From: a virus
DNA length: 36,814 nt
Strand: one strand, 5' to 3'
Virus record (IMG/VR): IMGVR_UViG_3300000385_000012
Coordinates: 1 to 36,814 of that record
A program made the position numbers and the translations under genes. This document shows, piece after piece, positions 30,469 to 36,662 of this stretch (position 1 is the stretch's first letter; each line of letters opens with the position of its first letter). The notes under the pieces were generated by a model. That model was given only the letters and a program-made list of their open reading frames with translations, ran no database searches and was not told the origin of the DNA.

Positions 30469-30492
30469 CTATGGCGTTGAGAACCGTTCTCA
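30469..30492 (-). promoter_or_regulatory. Six-copy palindromic element, copy F
   Basis: The palindrome TGAGAACGGTTCTCA (30478-30492) and ACGCCATAG stand 20 bases after a Rho-independent terminator. If the terminator works, a new start of transcription is needed here, which is the best argument that the element is or contains a promoter. Confidence 0.85.
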
Positions 30493-30511
30493 TTCAGTAT
30501 ATGGCAGACAC

Positions 30512-30534
30512 AAAAAAGCCGCCCGTAGGCGGCC
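30512..30534 (-). terminator. Rho-independent terminator after the first early gene
   Basis: On the minus strand GCCGCC-TACG-GGCGGC is followed by TTTTTTG. It ends transcription of the 255-residue early gene. Confidence 0.87.
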
Positions 30535-30554
30535 AGTGTGTAGCACGTGGCGTA

Positions 30555-31322
30555 TTACATTTTTGACGCTAGGCGTCGGGCCAGTTTGCTCTGTCGCTTG
30601 GCTGCGCGTTGGGCCTTAGACTGTGCGTCGGCGTATTGCGCCGCACGGCTAACTTTAGCGGCTTGTGTTTTGGTACCCACGATGTCATCAATACCGAAGT
30701 ACCGGCGCGCTTTGGCTGTGGCCGCGTGATGCTTTGCTAGCGCGTTGGTTTGCTTCTCAGTCCAGCGCTTGGGGGCCATGTATGTTTCAGCTGACAGGCC
30801 GGACGGCGCGCCCGCTGGGGTCATGACATCAAACCCCTCGATGGCAATGTGGTCTGTGCGTGGCGTGTAATGCGGGTTTAGGCTGTCTGCTTCTTTGGTG
30901 TCGCAGGCCGTCTCCACTAGCTGCGCGTTGGGCTTGTGGGCTGTCATGTTCTCAACGTTGTAGATACCGTGGTACTCGATAGCACTAACCGAGTCAATGT
31001 CATCGTCGGCCACGTCGAAGTCAATGACGCCATCGTCTGACTGTGCGAAGTATTCCGCTCCGTACACCATGACGCGTTCATCCCTGTCTTGTTTCTCGTA
31101 TAGGTCGGCGGCGTGTTCGGCCATGAAAGCTTCGGCTTCGGCTTGCTGTGCTGCCTTGTGGGCAAGGTAGGCGCGGCGCTTGCGCTCTGCAATCACCTCA
31201 TCGGCCAATGCATCTGATACGTCTGCGCCGTAGGCATTCAATGTCAGACGACCCTGCAATACTTTGAAGTCTGCATCTGAGTAGTCTTTGAGGTTGCTGC
31301 GGATTTCGTTAATGATGTCCAT
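30555..31322 (-). CDS. First leftward early protein, unknown
   Basis: This is a 255-residue protein with a helical N terminus (MDIINEIRSNLKDYSDADFKVLQGRLTLNAYG), a Glu/Ala/His-rich coil at about 60-85, a middle acidic part (DFDVADDDIDSVSAIEYHGIYNVENM), and a Lys/Arg/Ala/Gln-rich basic tail (about 205-255). This could bind nucleic acid. GACTGGAGATACACA precedes the ATG. It is the first gene read from the leftward promoter and has its own terminator, as expected for an immediate-early takeover factor. I do not recognise the family. Confidence 0.8.
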   Translation of the reverse strand: MDIINEIRSNLKDYSDADFKVLQGRLTLNAYGADVSDALADEVIAERKRRAYLAHKAAQQAEAEAFMAEHAADLYEKQDRDERVMVYGAEYFAQSDDGVIDFDVADDDIDSVSAIEYHGIYNVENMTAHKPNAQLVETACDTKEADSLNPHYTPRTDHIAIEGFDVMTPAGAPSGLSAETYMAPKRWTEKQTNALAKHHAATAKARRYFGIDDIVGTKTQAAKVSRAAQYADAQSKAQRAAKRQSKLARRLASKM

Positions 31323-31370
31323 TGTGTATCTCCAGTCTAGTTAAGGGCACCCCTGTGGTGCCGATGGCGT

Positions 31371-31401
31371 ATTATAATCACAAACCGAATTGGCCCTTCA
31401 A
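31371..31401 (-). promoter_or_regulatory. Candidate leftward early promoter with hairpin leader
   Basis: TATAAT (31371-31376 on the minus strand) is a perfect -10 sequence, with TTGAAG 19 bases upstream as a poor -35. ACGCCAT follows directly, as in the six-copy element. The leader then forms a GGCACC-N5-GGTGCC hairpin (31346-31363). Confidence 0.55.
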
Positions 31402-31444
31402 CCCCTAAATTTATTTTTTTCACGACCGCCGGAATGGCTGCTAT

Positions 31445-31580
31445 ATGGCTGTGCCTATAGGGCGGACTGAATGGCTGTGCCTATAGGCCGGACGGCCGGA
31501 CGGTACCTGTGTGGTGCTGTTGCTGTGTGGTGCTGTGTGGTGCGTGGCGGGTGCTGTGTGGTGGTACCTATAGGCCGGAT
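31445..31580 (+). repeat. Direct repeats and G/T-rich tract
   Basis: ATGGCTGTGCCTATAGG followed by (G/C)CGGAC occurs at 31445 and 31471 (26 bases apart), and ACCTATAGGCCGGA recurs at 31566. Between them GTGTGGTGCTG units repeat about four times, bounded by two GGTACC sites at 31502 and 31563. The strand is strongly biased to G and T. Confidence 0.8.
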
Positions 31581-31637
31581 AGTGCGTGGCGGCTGCCGCC
31601 CCTCCCTTTCACCCCTCCGAAATGTGCCGCTGGGACC

Positions 31638-31730
31638 TGTGGATACCTTGTGGGTAGCCTGTGGGTAAGCCTGTGGGTAGCCCTGTGGATAACCTGTGGG
31701 CAACCTGTGGACAACTGAAATGTACCCACA
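31638..31730 (+). repeat. Phased DnaA-box-like iterons, origin candidate
   Basis: Seven copies of TGTGG-R-Y-A-N stand at 31638, 31649, 31660, 31672, 31684, 31695 and 31706, that is every 11-12 bases, on one helical face. The copy at 31684 (TGTGGATAA) is the exact complement of the DnaA box TTATCCACA, and 31706 gives the close variant TTGTCCACA. An eighth copy is inverted at 31723-31730. Confidence 0.82.
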
Positions 31731-31901
31731 GCTTATCCCCCGGGGGGCCTGTGTGGCATGCCCGTGCGCGGTGGGTAGAGCTTCCACTTGCAAAAAGGAC
31801 ATTTCGGTGTCCAATGGGCACTGCATAGTCCATAAACAGGCAAAATGGACACTATATAGACCATTTAGTTATACCCCTAAAGCCCCTAAAGGCCGTATAA
31901 A

Positions 31902-31921
31902 CACTGTATATCCGTACAGTA
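31902..31921. promoter_or_regulatory. LexA-box-like palindrome
   Basis: ACTGTA-TATCCG-TACAGT holds the core CTGT-N8-ACAG (31904-31919) and agrees with the E. coli SOS-box consensus at 16 of 20 positions. It lies about 100 bases upstream of the rightward promoter. Confidence 0.5.
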
Positions 31922-32019
31922 CCAGGAAGTAGCCTAAAAGGCAGGTGAGCGACTGCCCGGCCCTAAGGGTATCATGGCACTAAAAGAGAGGAAATGTACC
32001 AATAAGCAGCGTGTGGGCA

Positions 32020-32048
32020 TTGACATAGCGCCCTAAACGTGCTACAAT
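32020..32048 (+). promoter_or_regulatory. Rightward promoter for packaging genes
   Basis: TTGACA (32020-32025), 17 bases ending in TGC, and TACAAT (32043-32048) form a near-consensus extended -10 promoter. The start point should be near 32055, at the centre of an 8-bp palindrome. Confidence 0.82.
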
Positions 32049-32064
32049 ACTACCTATAGTATTG
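32045..32064. promoter_or_regulatory. Palindrome over the rightward start point, operator candidate
   Basis: CAATACTA-CCTA-TAGTATTG is a perfect 8-bp inverted repeat overlapping the -10 box and centred on the likely transcription start. Confidence 0.6.
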
Positions 32065-32066
32065 CT

Positions 32067-32196
32067 TCTCGGCACAATCAACAGCCACTTCCGACAGCTT
32101 CCTCTTCATCTTCTTCTGAAGTGCCTTGATTGCACCGAGACGTACCTCTTCAACATCCTCTCCTCCATTCCTAAAGCCTTCCTGAATGCACCGAGA
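32067..32196 (+). promoter_or_regulatory. Structured leader with alternative pairings
   Basis: TCTCGG-CAC-AATCAA (32067-32081) is complementary to TTGATT-GCA-CCGAGA (32126-32140) apart from the middle three bases, and its TCTCGG also fits a second TGCACCGAGA at 32187-32196, which lies eight bases before the AAGGAG site of the next gene. The two pairings exclude each other. Confidence 0.45.
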
Positions 32197-32216
32197 GGCC
32201 CTTAAGGAGACAGTTC

Positions 32217-32582
32217 GTGTCTAATAATGTCGTGAAGAGGGGACGACCCTCTAAGAAAGACTTAGCTAGTACAAAAGAGTTGAGTAGACGGGAGCAGTCA
32301 GCAGCTTTAAAGGAGTTTAGGTCACGACTCCTACTTAATCCTAAGTCGCCTAAGCTAATAGAGAAGCTGTTCGAGACGGCTTTTGACGATGAACATAAGA
32401 ATCAGAGTGTCGCGATGAAACTGCTTGCCGACCGTCTCCTACCTGTAGCAGGATTTACGCATGATGGGAAGCAGCAAGCAGCTGTTCAAGTTAATATCAC
32501 GGGTATTGGTGCTGAGTCTTCTGGCGTCACGATCAACGGCAGCACTGGAGACCTTGAAGGGGACGATTACGATGATGAATAA
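32217..32582 (+). CDS. Small terminase subunit candidate
   Basis: This is a 121-residue protein from a GTG start with TTAAGGAGACAGTTC upstream. The N terminus is basic (RGRPSKKDLASTKEL), the middle helical (ALKEFRSRLLLNPKSPKLIEKLFETAFDDEHKNQSVAMKLLADRLLP), and the tail beta-like then very acidic (GDLEGDDYDDE). The size, basic DNA-binding-like start, acidic end and place in the same operon as the large terminase suggest the subunit that recognises phage DNA. Similarity to a named family is not clear, so the call rests mostly on position. Confidence 0.68.
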   Translation: MSNNVVKRGRPSKKDLASTKELSRREQSAALKEFRSRLLLNPKSPKLIEKLFETAFDDEHKNQSVAMKLLADRLLPVAGFTHDGKQQAAVQVNITGIGAESSGVTINGSTGDLEGDDYDDE

Positions 32583-33147
32583 GCCAGAAGCTACAGGAAT
32601 GCTTGCACCTAAAGAACCTGTAAAAGCAAAAGAAGAAGAAAAAGCCGTAAAAGAAGAACCCAAAAGGTATTATGGCGCTGATGCCGTACAACAAGCTACT
32701 AAGTATTATGGCTTCAAAGGCCCAATTTCCGAAACAGCCCGCACAATTATTGAAGAAGAGGGGTTTGTTCCCGGCGTATACGCTGACTCTAAGGGCATTG
32801 AGACAGAAGGTGTAGGCCAAACTAAGGATATGATAGGTAAGAACTTCTTTACGGAAGTGCTTCCTGAGTATGAGAGGACAGCGTCCCGCAACACCAAAAA
32901 CTTTTCCAGCCTTCCTGAGAAAGTGCAAGCTGCTATTGTCTCTATGGCCTACAGAGGAGACTGGGGGCCTAACACAAAAGCAAACCTTAAGGCTGGTAAG
33001 TGGCGAGAAGCAGCTGCTCAATACTTAGATCATGATGAATTCCGCAAAGGCAGACGTAAGGGCGCTACAGACGCACAGGTTGCCATTGCGGACCGTATGG
33101 AACGTAACGCCCGTACGCTGTTTGAACACGCGGATAGTACAGACTAA
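32572..33147 (+). CDS. Lysozyme (T4-type muramidase, endolysin)
   Basis: This is 191 residues from ATG 32572. After a charged Lys/Glu-rich linker, the catalytic core has EEEGFVPGVYADSKGIETEGVGQT. Glu63, Asp72 and Thr78 fit the E-D-T triad of phage lysozymes (E-G-x5-Y-x-D-x2-G-x2-T-x-G). AIVSMAYRGDWGPNT and GRRKGATDAQVAIADRMERNARTL resemble the later helices. It cuts the peptidoglycan glycan chain. From the short start there is no export signal, so a holin is needed. An in-frame ATG at 32461 with AGGA upstream would add a signal-peptide-like leader. It overlaps the large terminase (TAATGG). Confidence 0.86.
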   Translation: MMNKPEATGMLAPKEPVKAKEEEKAVKEEPKRYYGADAVQQATKYYGFKGPISETARTIIEEEGFVPGVYADSKGIETEGVGQTKDMIGKNFFTEVLPEYERTASRNTKNFSSLPEKVQAAIVSMAYRGDWGPNTKANLKAGKWREAAAQYLDHDEFRKGRRKGATDAQVAIADRMERNARTLFEHADSTD

Positions 33148-34403
33148 TGGCTAACGTCAACCTCTCTCTAACACCGTGGCAGCAGAAGGTCTTTGAAGAC
33201 CCGTCACGCTTTAAGGTGGTAGCTGCTGGCCGTCGTACGGGTAAGTCCCACCTAGCTGCCGTAGCGTTGATTGTGAACGCCCTGAACGGCAAGGACGGAA
33301 AGGTTTTCTACGTAGCGCCTACGCAAGGCATGGCCCGTGACATCTTGTGGGAAAAGCTGTTTGAGTTAGCTGGGGACATTGTAGTTAACAGCAACGTCAA
33401 CAATCTAACGATTGAGCTGGCTGGCGGCAACACCATTTACCTCAAGGGAGCGGATAGGCCGGACACCTTGCGAGGGGTTAGTCTAAAGTACCTTGTCTTG
33501 GACGAATACGCGTTTATGAAGAAGGACGTATGGGAAGCCATCCTGCGTCCTGCTTTGTCGGACAAGAAAGGGCATGCGCTGTTCATTGGAACGCCCGAAG
33601 GCCGCAACCACTTCTACGATATGTACGTTGGCTGTATGGGGTGGAAGGACTGGGCCTCTTGGACCTTTTCTTCCTACGACAACCCGTTCGTAGACAAAGA
33701 AGAGATTGAGCACGCCAAGGCCACTCTCCCACGCTGGGCCTTCCAGCAGGAGTACATGGCCTCGTTCGATGCGCAAGGTAGCGAATACTTTGACGTAGAG
33801 GAGTTTGACTACTATGAAGAACGTCCTCATACGGAGCTTGGTGATTATTACATTGCTTGTGATCTTGCTGGCTTTGAGTCAGACAGAGGTAATAAGACAA
33901 AGCGTAGAGACAATTCGGCAATGGCCGTGGTTTTCGTTAGCCACTCAGGCACTTGGTACGTTGAAGACATTAAGTATGGGCGGTGGACACTAGACGAAAC
34001 GGCTCAAGTCATCTTCGACGCTGTGCGGGACTACAAGCCAATAAGCGTAGGGATAGAAAAAGGTATTGCTCAGCAGGCAGTCATGGGACCGTTGAGTGAT
34101 ATTATGCGCCGCACGCATCGTGTTTTCCGTATTGAGCAGCTGTCTCACGGTAACCAGAAGAAACAAGACCGCATCCTCTGGGCCTTGCAGGGGCGCTTTG
34201 AGCACGGTAAGATTAAGCTGAAGCGTAACTCCAACTGGAACGCTACGTTTGCTGACGAAGCCGCTGCGTTTCCCTCACAGCTTGTGCATGACGATTTACT
34301 AGATGCTTTGTCTTACATCGATCAGCTAGCCGTCGTGCCTTACGATAGCGGCATGGACTTAGAAGATGAGTGGGAGCCTCTTGACAAAATAGCTGGTTTC
34401 TGA
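33147..34403 (+). CDS. terL: Terminase large subunit
   Basis: This is a 418-residue packaging motor. The ATPase has an adenine-binding Q (TPWQQKVF), Walker A AAGRRTGKSH (27-36), Walker B YLVLDEYAF with Asp119 and Glu120, and coupling motif IGTPEGRNHFYDMY. The RNase H-like nuclease has ACDLAGFESDR (first Asp), VGIEKG and the final DDLLDALSY. It lies between lysozyme and portal. Its last bases hold the portal promoter and its TGA stop is in the extended -10. At 418 residues it is shorter than the T7 terminase (586). Confidence 0.94.
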   Translation: MANVNLSLTPWQQKVFEDPSRFKVVAAGRRTGKSHLAAVALIVNALNGKDGKVFYVAPTQGMARDILWEKLFELAGDIVVNSNVNNLTIELAGGNTIYLKGADRPDTLRGVSLKYLVLDEYAFMKKDVWEAILRPALSDKKGHALFIGTPEGRNHFYDMYVGCMGWKDWASWTFSSYDNPFVDKEEIEHAKATLPRWAFQQEYMASFDAQGSEYFDVEEFDYYEERPHTELGDYYIACDLAGFESDRGNKTKRRDNSAMAVVFVSHSGTWYVEDIKYGRWTLDETAQVIFDAVRDYKPISVGIEKGIAQQAVMGPLSDIMRRTHRVFRIEQLSHGNQKKQDRILWALQGRFEHGKIKLKRNSNWNATFADEAAAFPSQLVHDDLLDALSYIDQLAVVPYDSGMDLEDEWEPLDKIAGF

Positions 34404-34409
34404 TACAAT
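34381..34409 (+). promoter_or_regulatory. Portal promoter overlapping the terminase stop
   Basis: TTGACA (34381-34386), 17 bases ending in TGA, TACAAT (34404-34409). The sequence TTTCTGATACAATATA is shared with the primase promoter. A TATAGG-TGGA-CCTATA hairpin (34420-34435) lies just before the portal ATG. Confidence 0.8.
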
Positions 34410-34438
34410 ATAGGGTATATATAGGTGGACCTATAAGA

Positions 34439-36364
34439 ATGGACTACGAAATCTTTAAAGACGAAGAAGAGTATGGCTACGACGGCGAACTAGCCAACTG
34501 GATTATGGGTAAGGTGGAAAGCTATCGTGAGCACTACGATTCCAATTACGCCCAGCAGCACGATGAGTATATGCGCCTGTATCGCAGTCAGTGGACCACA
34601 GAAGACAAGGAGCGAATGTCTGAGCGGTCTAAGCTAATCGCCCCTGCGCTATCGCAGGCTGTTGAGTCTAACGTAGCGGAAGTAGAAGAAGCCACATTCG
34701 GTCGCGGTAAAATCTTTGACATCCGTGACGACGCAGGCGATCAAGAAAAAGCAGACATGGTGATGCTACGTAACAAGCTGCACGATGACTTTGCAACAGC
34801 CCGCATACGCTCTTCTGTAGCTGAAGTGCTCATCAATGCTGCTGTCTTTGGCACAGGGTGTGCCGAGATTGTAATGGAAGAGTACAAAACAAGAACGCCT
34901 ACCTCTCGCCCCACTATGGAAGGAGATATGGACGAGTATGGTGTACAGGTTTCGTATCGCCCTCTTGTTAAGCTAAACCCCGTAATGCCTAAAAACTTCC
35001 TCATCGACCCAGTCGCCACTTGCGTAGAGGATGCGATGGGTGTTGCCATTGACGAGTTTGTGTCTCGCCATATTGTAGAGGAACTGCAAGAGCAAGGCGT
35101 GTACAGAAACGACGAGTACATTGGCGATGCAGCTAGCGATGAAGAAATTGAGCCAGACCCAGAGCTAGCAAACCTAGCTAAAGATAAGATACGCCTCACC
35201 AAGTGGTACGGCAAGGTGCCTCGTGCTATGCTTGTTGCTGAAGGCGTAGACGAAGACGACATTGAAGAAGACGGCCATTACGTAGAGGCTATTGTGGTGC
35301 TGGCTAACGAGGGAGTCGTTCTTAAAGCCATCCCTAATCCCTACATGATGCAAGACCGCCCCATTGTAGCCTTCCAGTGGGATATTGTACCTTCGCGATT
35401 CTGGGGGAGGGGCGTATGCGAGAAGGGCTACATGAGCCAAAAAGCGTTGGACGCCGAGCTGCGAGCACGCATAGACGCCCTCGCCCTTACTACGCACCCA
35501 ATGCTAGCGGTAGATGCTACCCGTATGCCACGCGACCGCAAGCTAGAAGTACGTCCGGGAAGGATGCTGCTAACTAACGGAGCGCCTAGCGAAACGATTA
35601 TGCCGTTTAAGTTTGGCGGTGTAGATCAGATTACGTTTGCTCAAGGTGCGCAGCTTCAACAGATGGTCAGTCAGGCTACAGGGGCTGCTGACGGCTCTAT
35701 GTCGCAGGTGCAGAATGACGTAACGGCTGCCGGTATGTCTATGAGCCAAGGTGGTATTGTTAAGCGTCAAAAGCGTACGCTGCTAAACTTCCAAGAAAAC
35801 TTCCTTATTCCATTTGTGTATAAAGCAGCTATGCGTTATATGCAGTACAACCCGGAAGAATACCCTATACGTGATTATCGGTTTATTCCGTTTAGTTCTT
35901 TGGGTGCTATGGCCCGTGAGTATGAAGTGGCTCAGCTGTCGCAAATCCTACAGGTGGTGCCGCCAGAAAGCCCAGCACACGGTGCCATTATTAAAGGTAT
36001 TCTCGACCACCTTAACGTGTCTAACCGCGAAGAGTTGGTGTCAGCTATTGAGCAAGGTTCACAGCCAGACCCACAGGCGCAGCAGATGGCACAGCAACAG
36101 CAGCAAATGCAGATGGCTGTTACGCAAGGTCAGATACAGCTGCTGCAAGCACAGGCGGCTGAGTCGCAGGCGCGTGGTCAAAAGTACGCCGTTGAGGCGC
36201 AGCTATCTCCACAAGAGCTGGCGCTTAAGTATAGCGACATGGACAAGGACGGAGTAGCAGACGATGACTTCGATAAGCGCGTTAAGCTAGCCGAGCTAAT
36301 GATTAAAGAGCAAGAATTAAAGCAGCGAACAAACACTGCTACCTTAACACCTCAAGGAGTGTAA
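34439..36364 (+). CDS. Portal protein
   Basis: This is a 641-residue head-tail connector. The opening has AQQHDEYMRLYRSQWTTEDKERMSERSKLIAPALSQAVESNVAEVEEATFGRGKIFDI, the mark of podovirus portals of the P22/T7-like aquatic group. The middle is the stem and wing fold with FWGRGVCEKGYMSQKALDAELRARIDALALTTHPML. The C-terminal 110 residues are Gln-rich and helical, probably the barrel. DMDKDGVADDDFDKR near residue 600 resembles a calcium-binding loop. No strong Shine-Dalgarno site is free; AGGTGG is inside the leader hairpin. It forms the dodecameric ring for DNA passage. Confidence 0.92.
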   Translation: MDYEIFKDEEEYGYDGELANWIMGKVESYREHYDSNYAQQHDEYMRLYRSQWTTEDKERMSERSKLIAPALSQAVESNVAEVEEATFGRGKIFDIRDDAGDQEKADMVMLRNKLHDDFATARIRSSVAEVLINAAVFGTGCAEIVMEEYKTRTPTSRPTMEGDMDEYGVQVSYRPLVKLNPVMPKNFLIDPVATCVEDAMGVAIDEFVSRHIVEELQEQGVYRNDEYIGDAASDEEIEPDPELANLAKDKIRLTKWYGKVPRAMLVAEGVDEDDIEEDGHYVEAIVVLANEGVVLKAIPNPYMMQDRPIVAFQWDIVPSRFWGRGVCEKGYMSQKALDAELRARIDALALTTHPMLAVDATRMPRDRKLEVRPGRMLLTNGAPSETIMPFKFGGVDQITFAQGAQLQQMVSQATGAADGSMSQVQNDVTAAGMSMSQGGIVKRQKRTLLNFQENFLIPFVYKAAMRYMQYNPEEYPIRDYRFIPFSSLGAMAREYEVAQLSQILQVVPPESPAHGAIIKGILDHLNVSNREELVSAIEQGSQPDPQAQQMAQQQQQMQMAVTQGQIQLLQAQAAESQARGQKYAVEAQLSPQELALKYSDMDKDGVADDDFDKRVKLAELMIKEQELKQRTNTATLTPQGV

Positions 36365-36365
36365 A

Positions 36366-36662
36366 ATGCCCTTACTAGCCTCAGACGCAAACTCTAACAG
36401 CATTCAAGTTTTAAAGCATGGCACCACTCAAACTGTTAGCTTTTCTGGTAACACTGCTTCAGCTACCACTTCTTTAAATAAAGGAGTGTACCGTATTGTT
36501 TCTAGCGCAGATTGTCATTTTAGTCTGACAGGAACAGCTACTACTTCAGATGCACTGCTTCCTCAAAGCGCTATTGAGTTTGTACGTGTAGCACAAGAAG
36601 ACACTATTAGTTTTATTCATGACTCTAACTCAGGCACCGTTTATGTGACGGAGATGGTGTAA
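36366..36662 (+). CDS. Small beta-rich virion-region protein, unknown
   Basis: This is a 98-residue, Ser/Thr-rich protein predicted to be all-beta (SIQVLKHGTTQTVSFSGNTASATTSLNKGVYRIVSSADCHFSLTG, ending SGTVYVTEMV). It lies right after the portal and overlaps the spike gene's ATG (TAATG). The pattern resembles short head-decoration or fibre-attachment proteins, but I cannot name a family. CAAGGAGTGTAAA is its ribosome-binding site. Confidence 0.75.
   Translation: MPLLASDANSNSIQVLKHGTTQTVSFSGNTASATTSLNKGVYRIVSSADCHFSLTGTATTSDALLPQSAIEFVRVAQEDTISFIHDSNSGTVYVTEMV

Larger units (their letters stand above)
31323..32216 (+). other. Divergent control region without recognisable genes
   Basis: Here leftward early and rightward packaging genes diverge. 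No convincing gene is present; open frames across it translate repeats. From left to right it holds the early promoter, direct repeats (31445-31580), a G/T-rich asymmetric tract, seven phased DnaA-box-like 9-mers (31638-31714), a LexA-box-like site (31902-31921), the rightward promoter (32020-32048) and a structured leader. This layout suits an origin plus promoter switch. Confidence 0.7.

Noticed and set aside
31638-31730. CRISPR array
   Set aside because: Units are 11-12 bases with no unique spacers of 30 or more bases and no cas genes; the same applies to the dispersed six-copy element.
31455-31833. Open frames on both strands in the control region, with GYPQ or cysteine-rich repeats
   Set aside because: They translate iterons and G/T repeats, lack ribosome-binding sites and have no protein-like composition.
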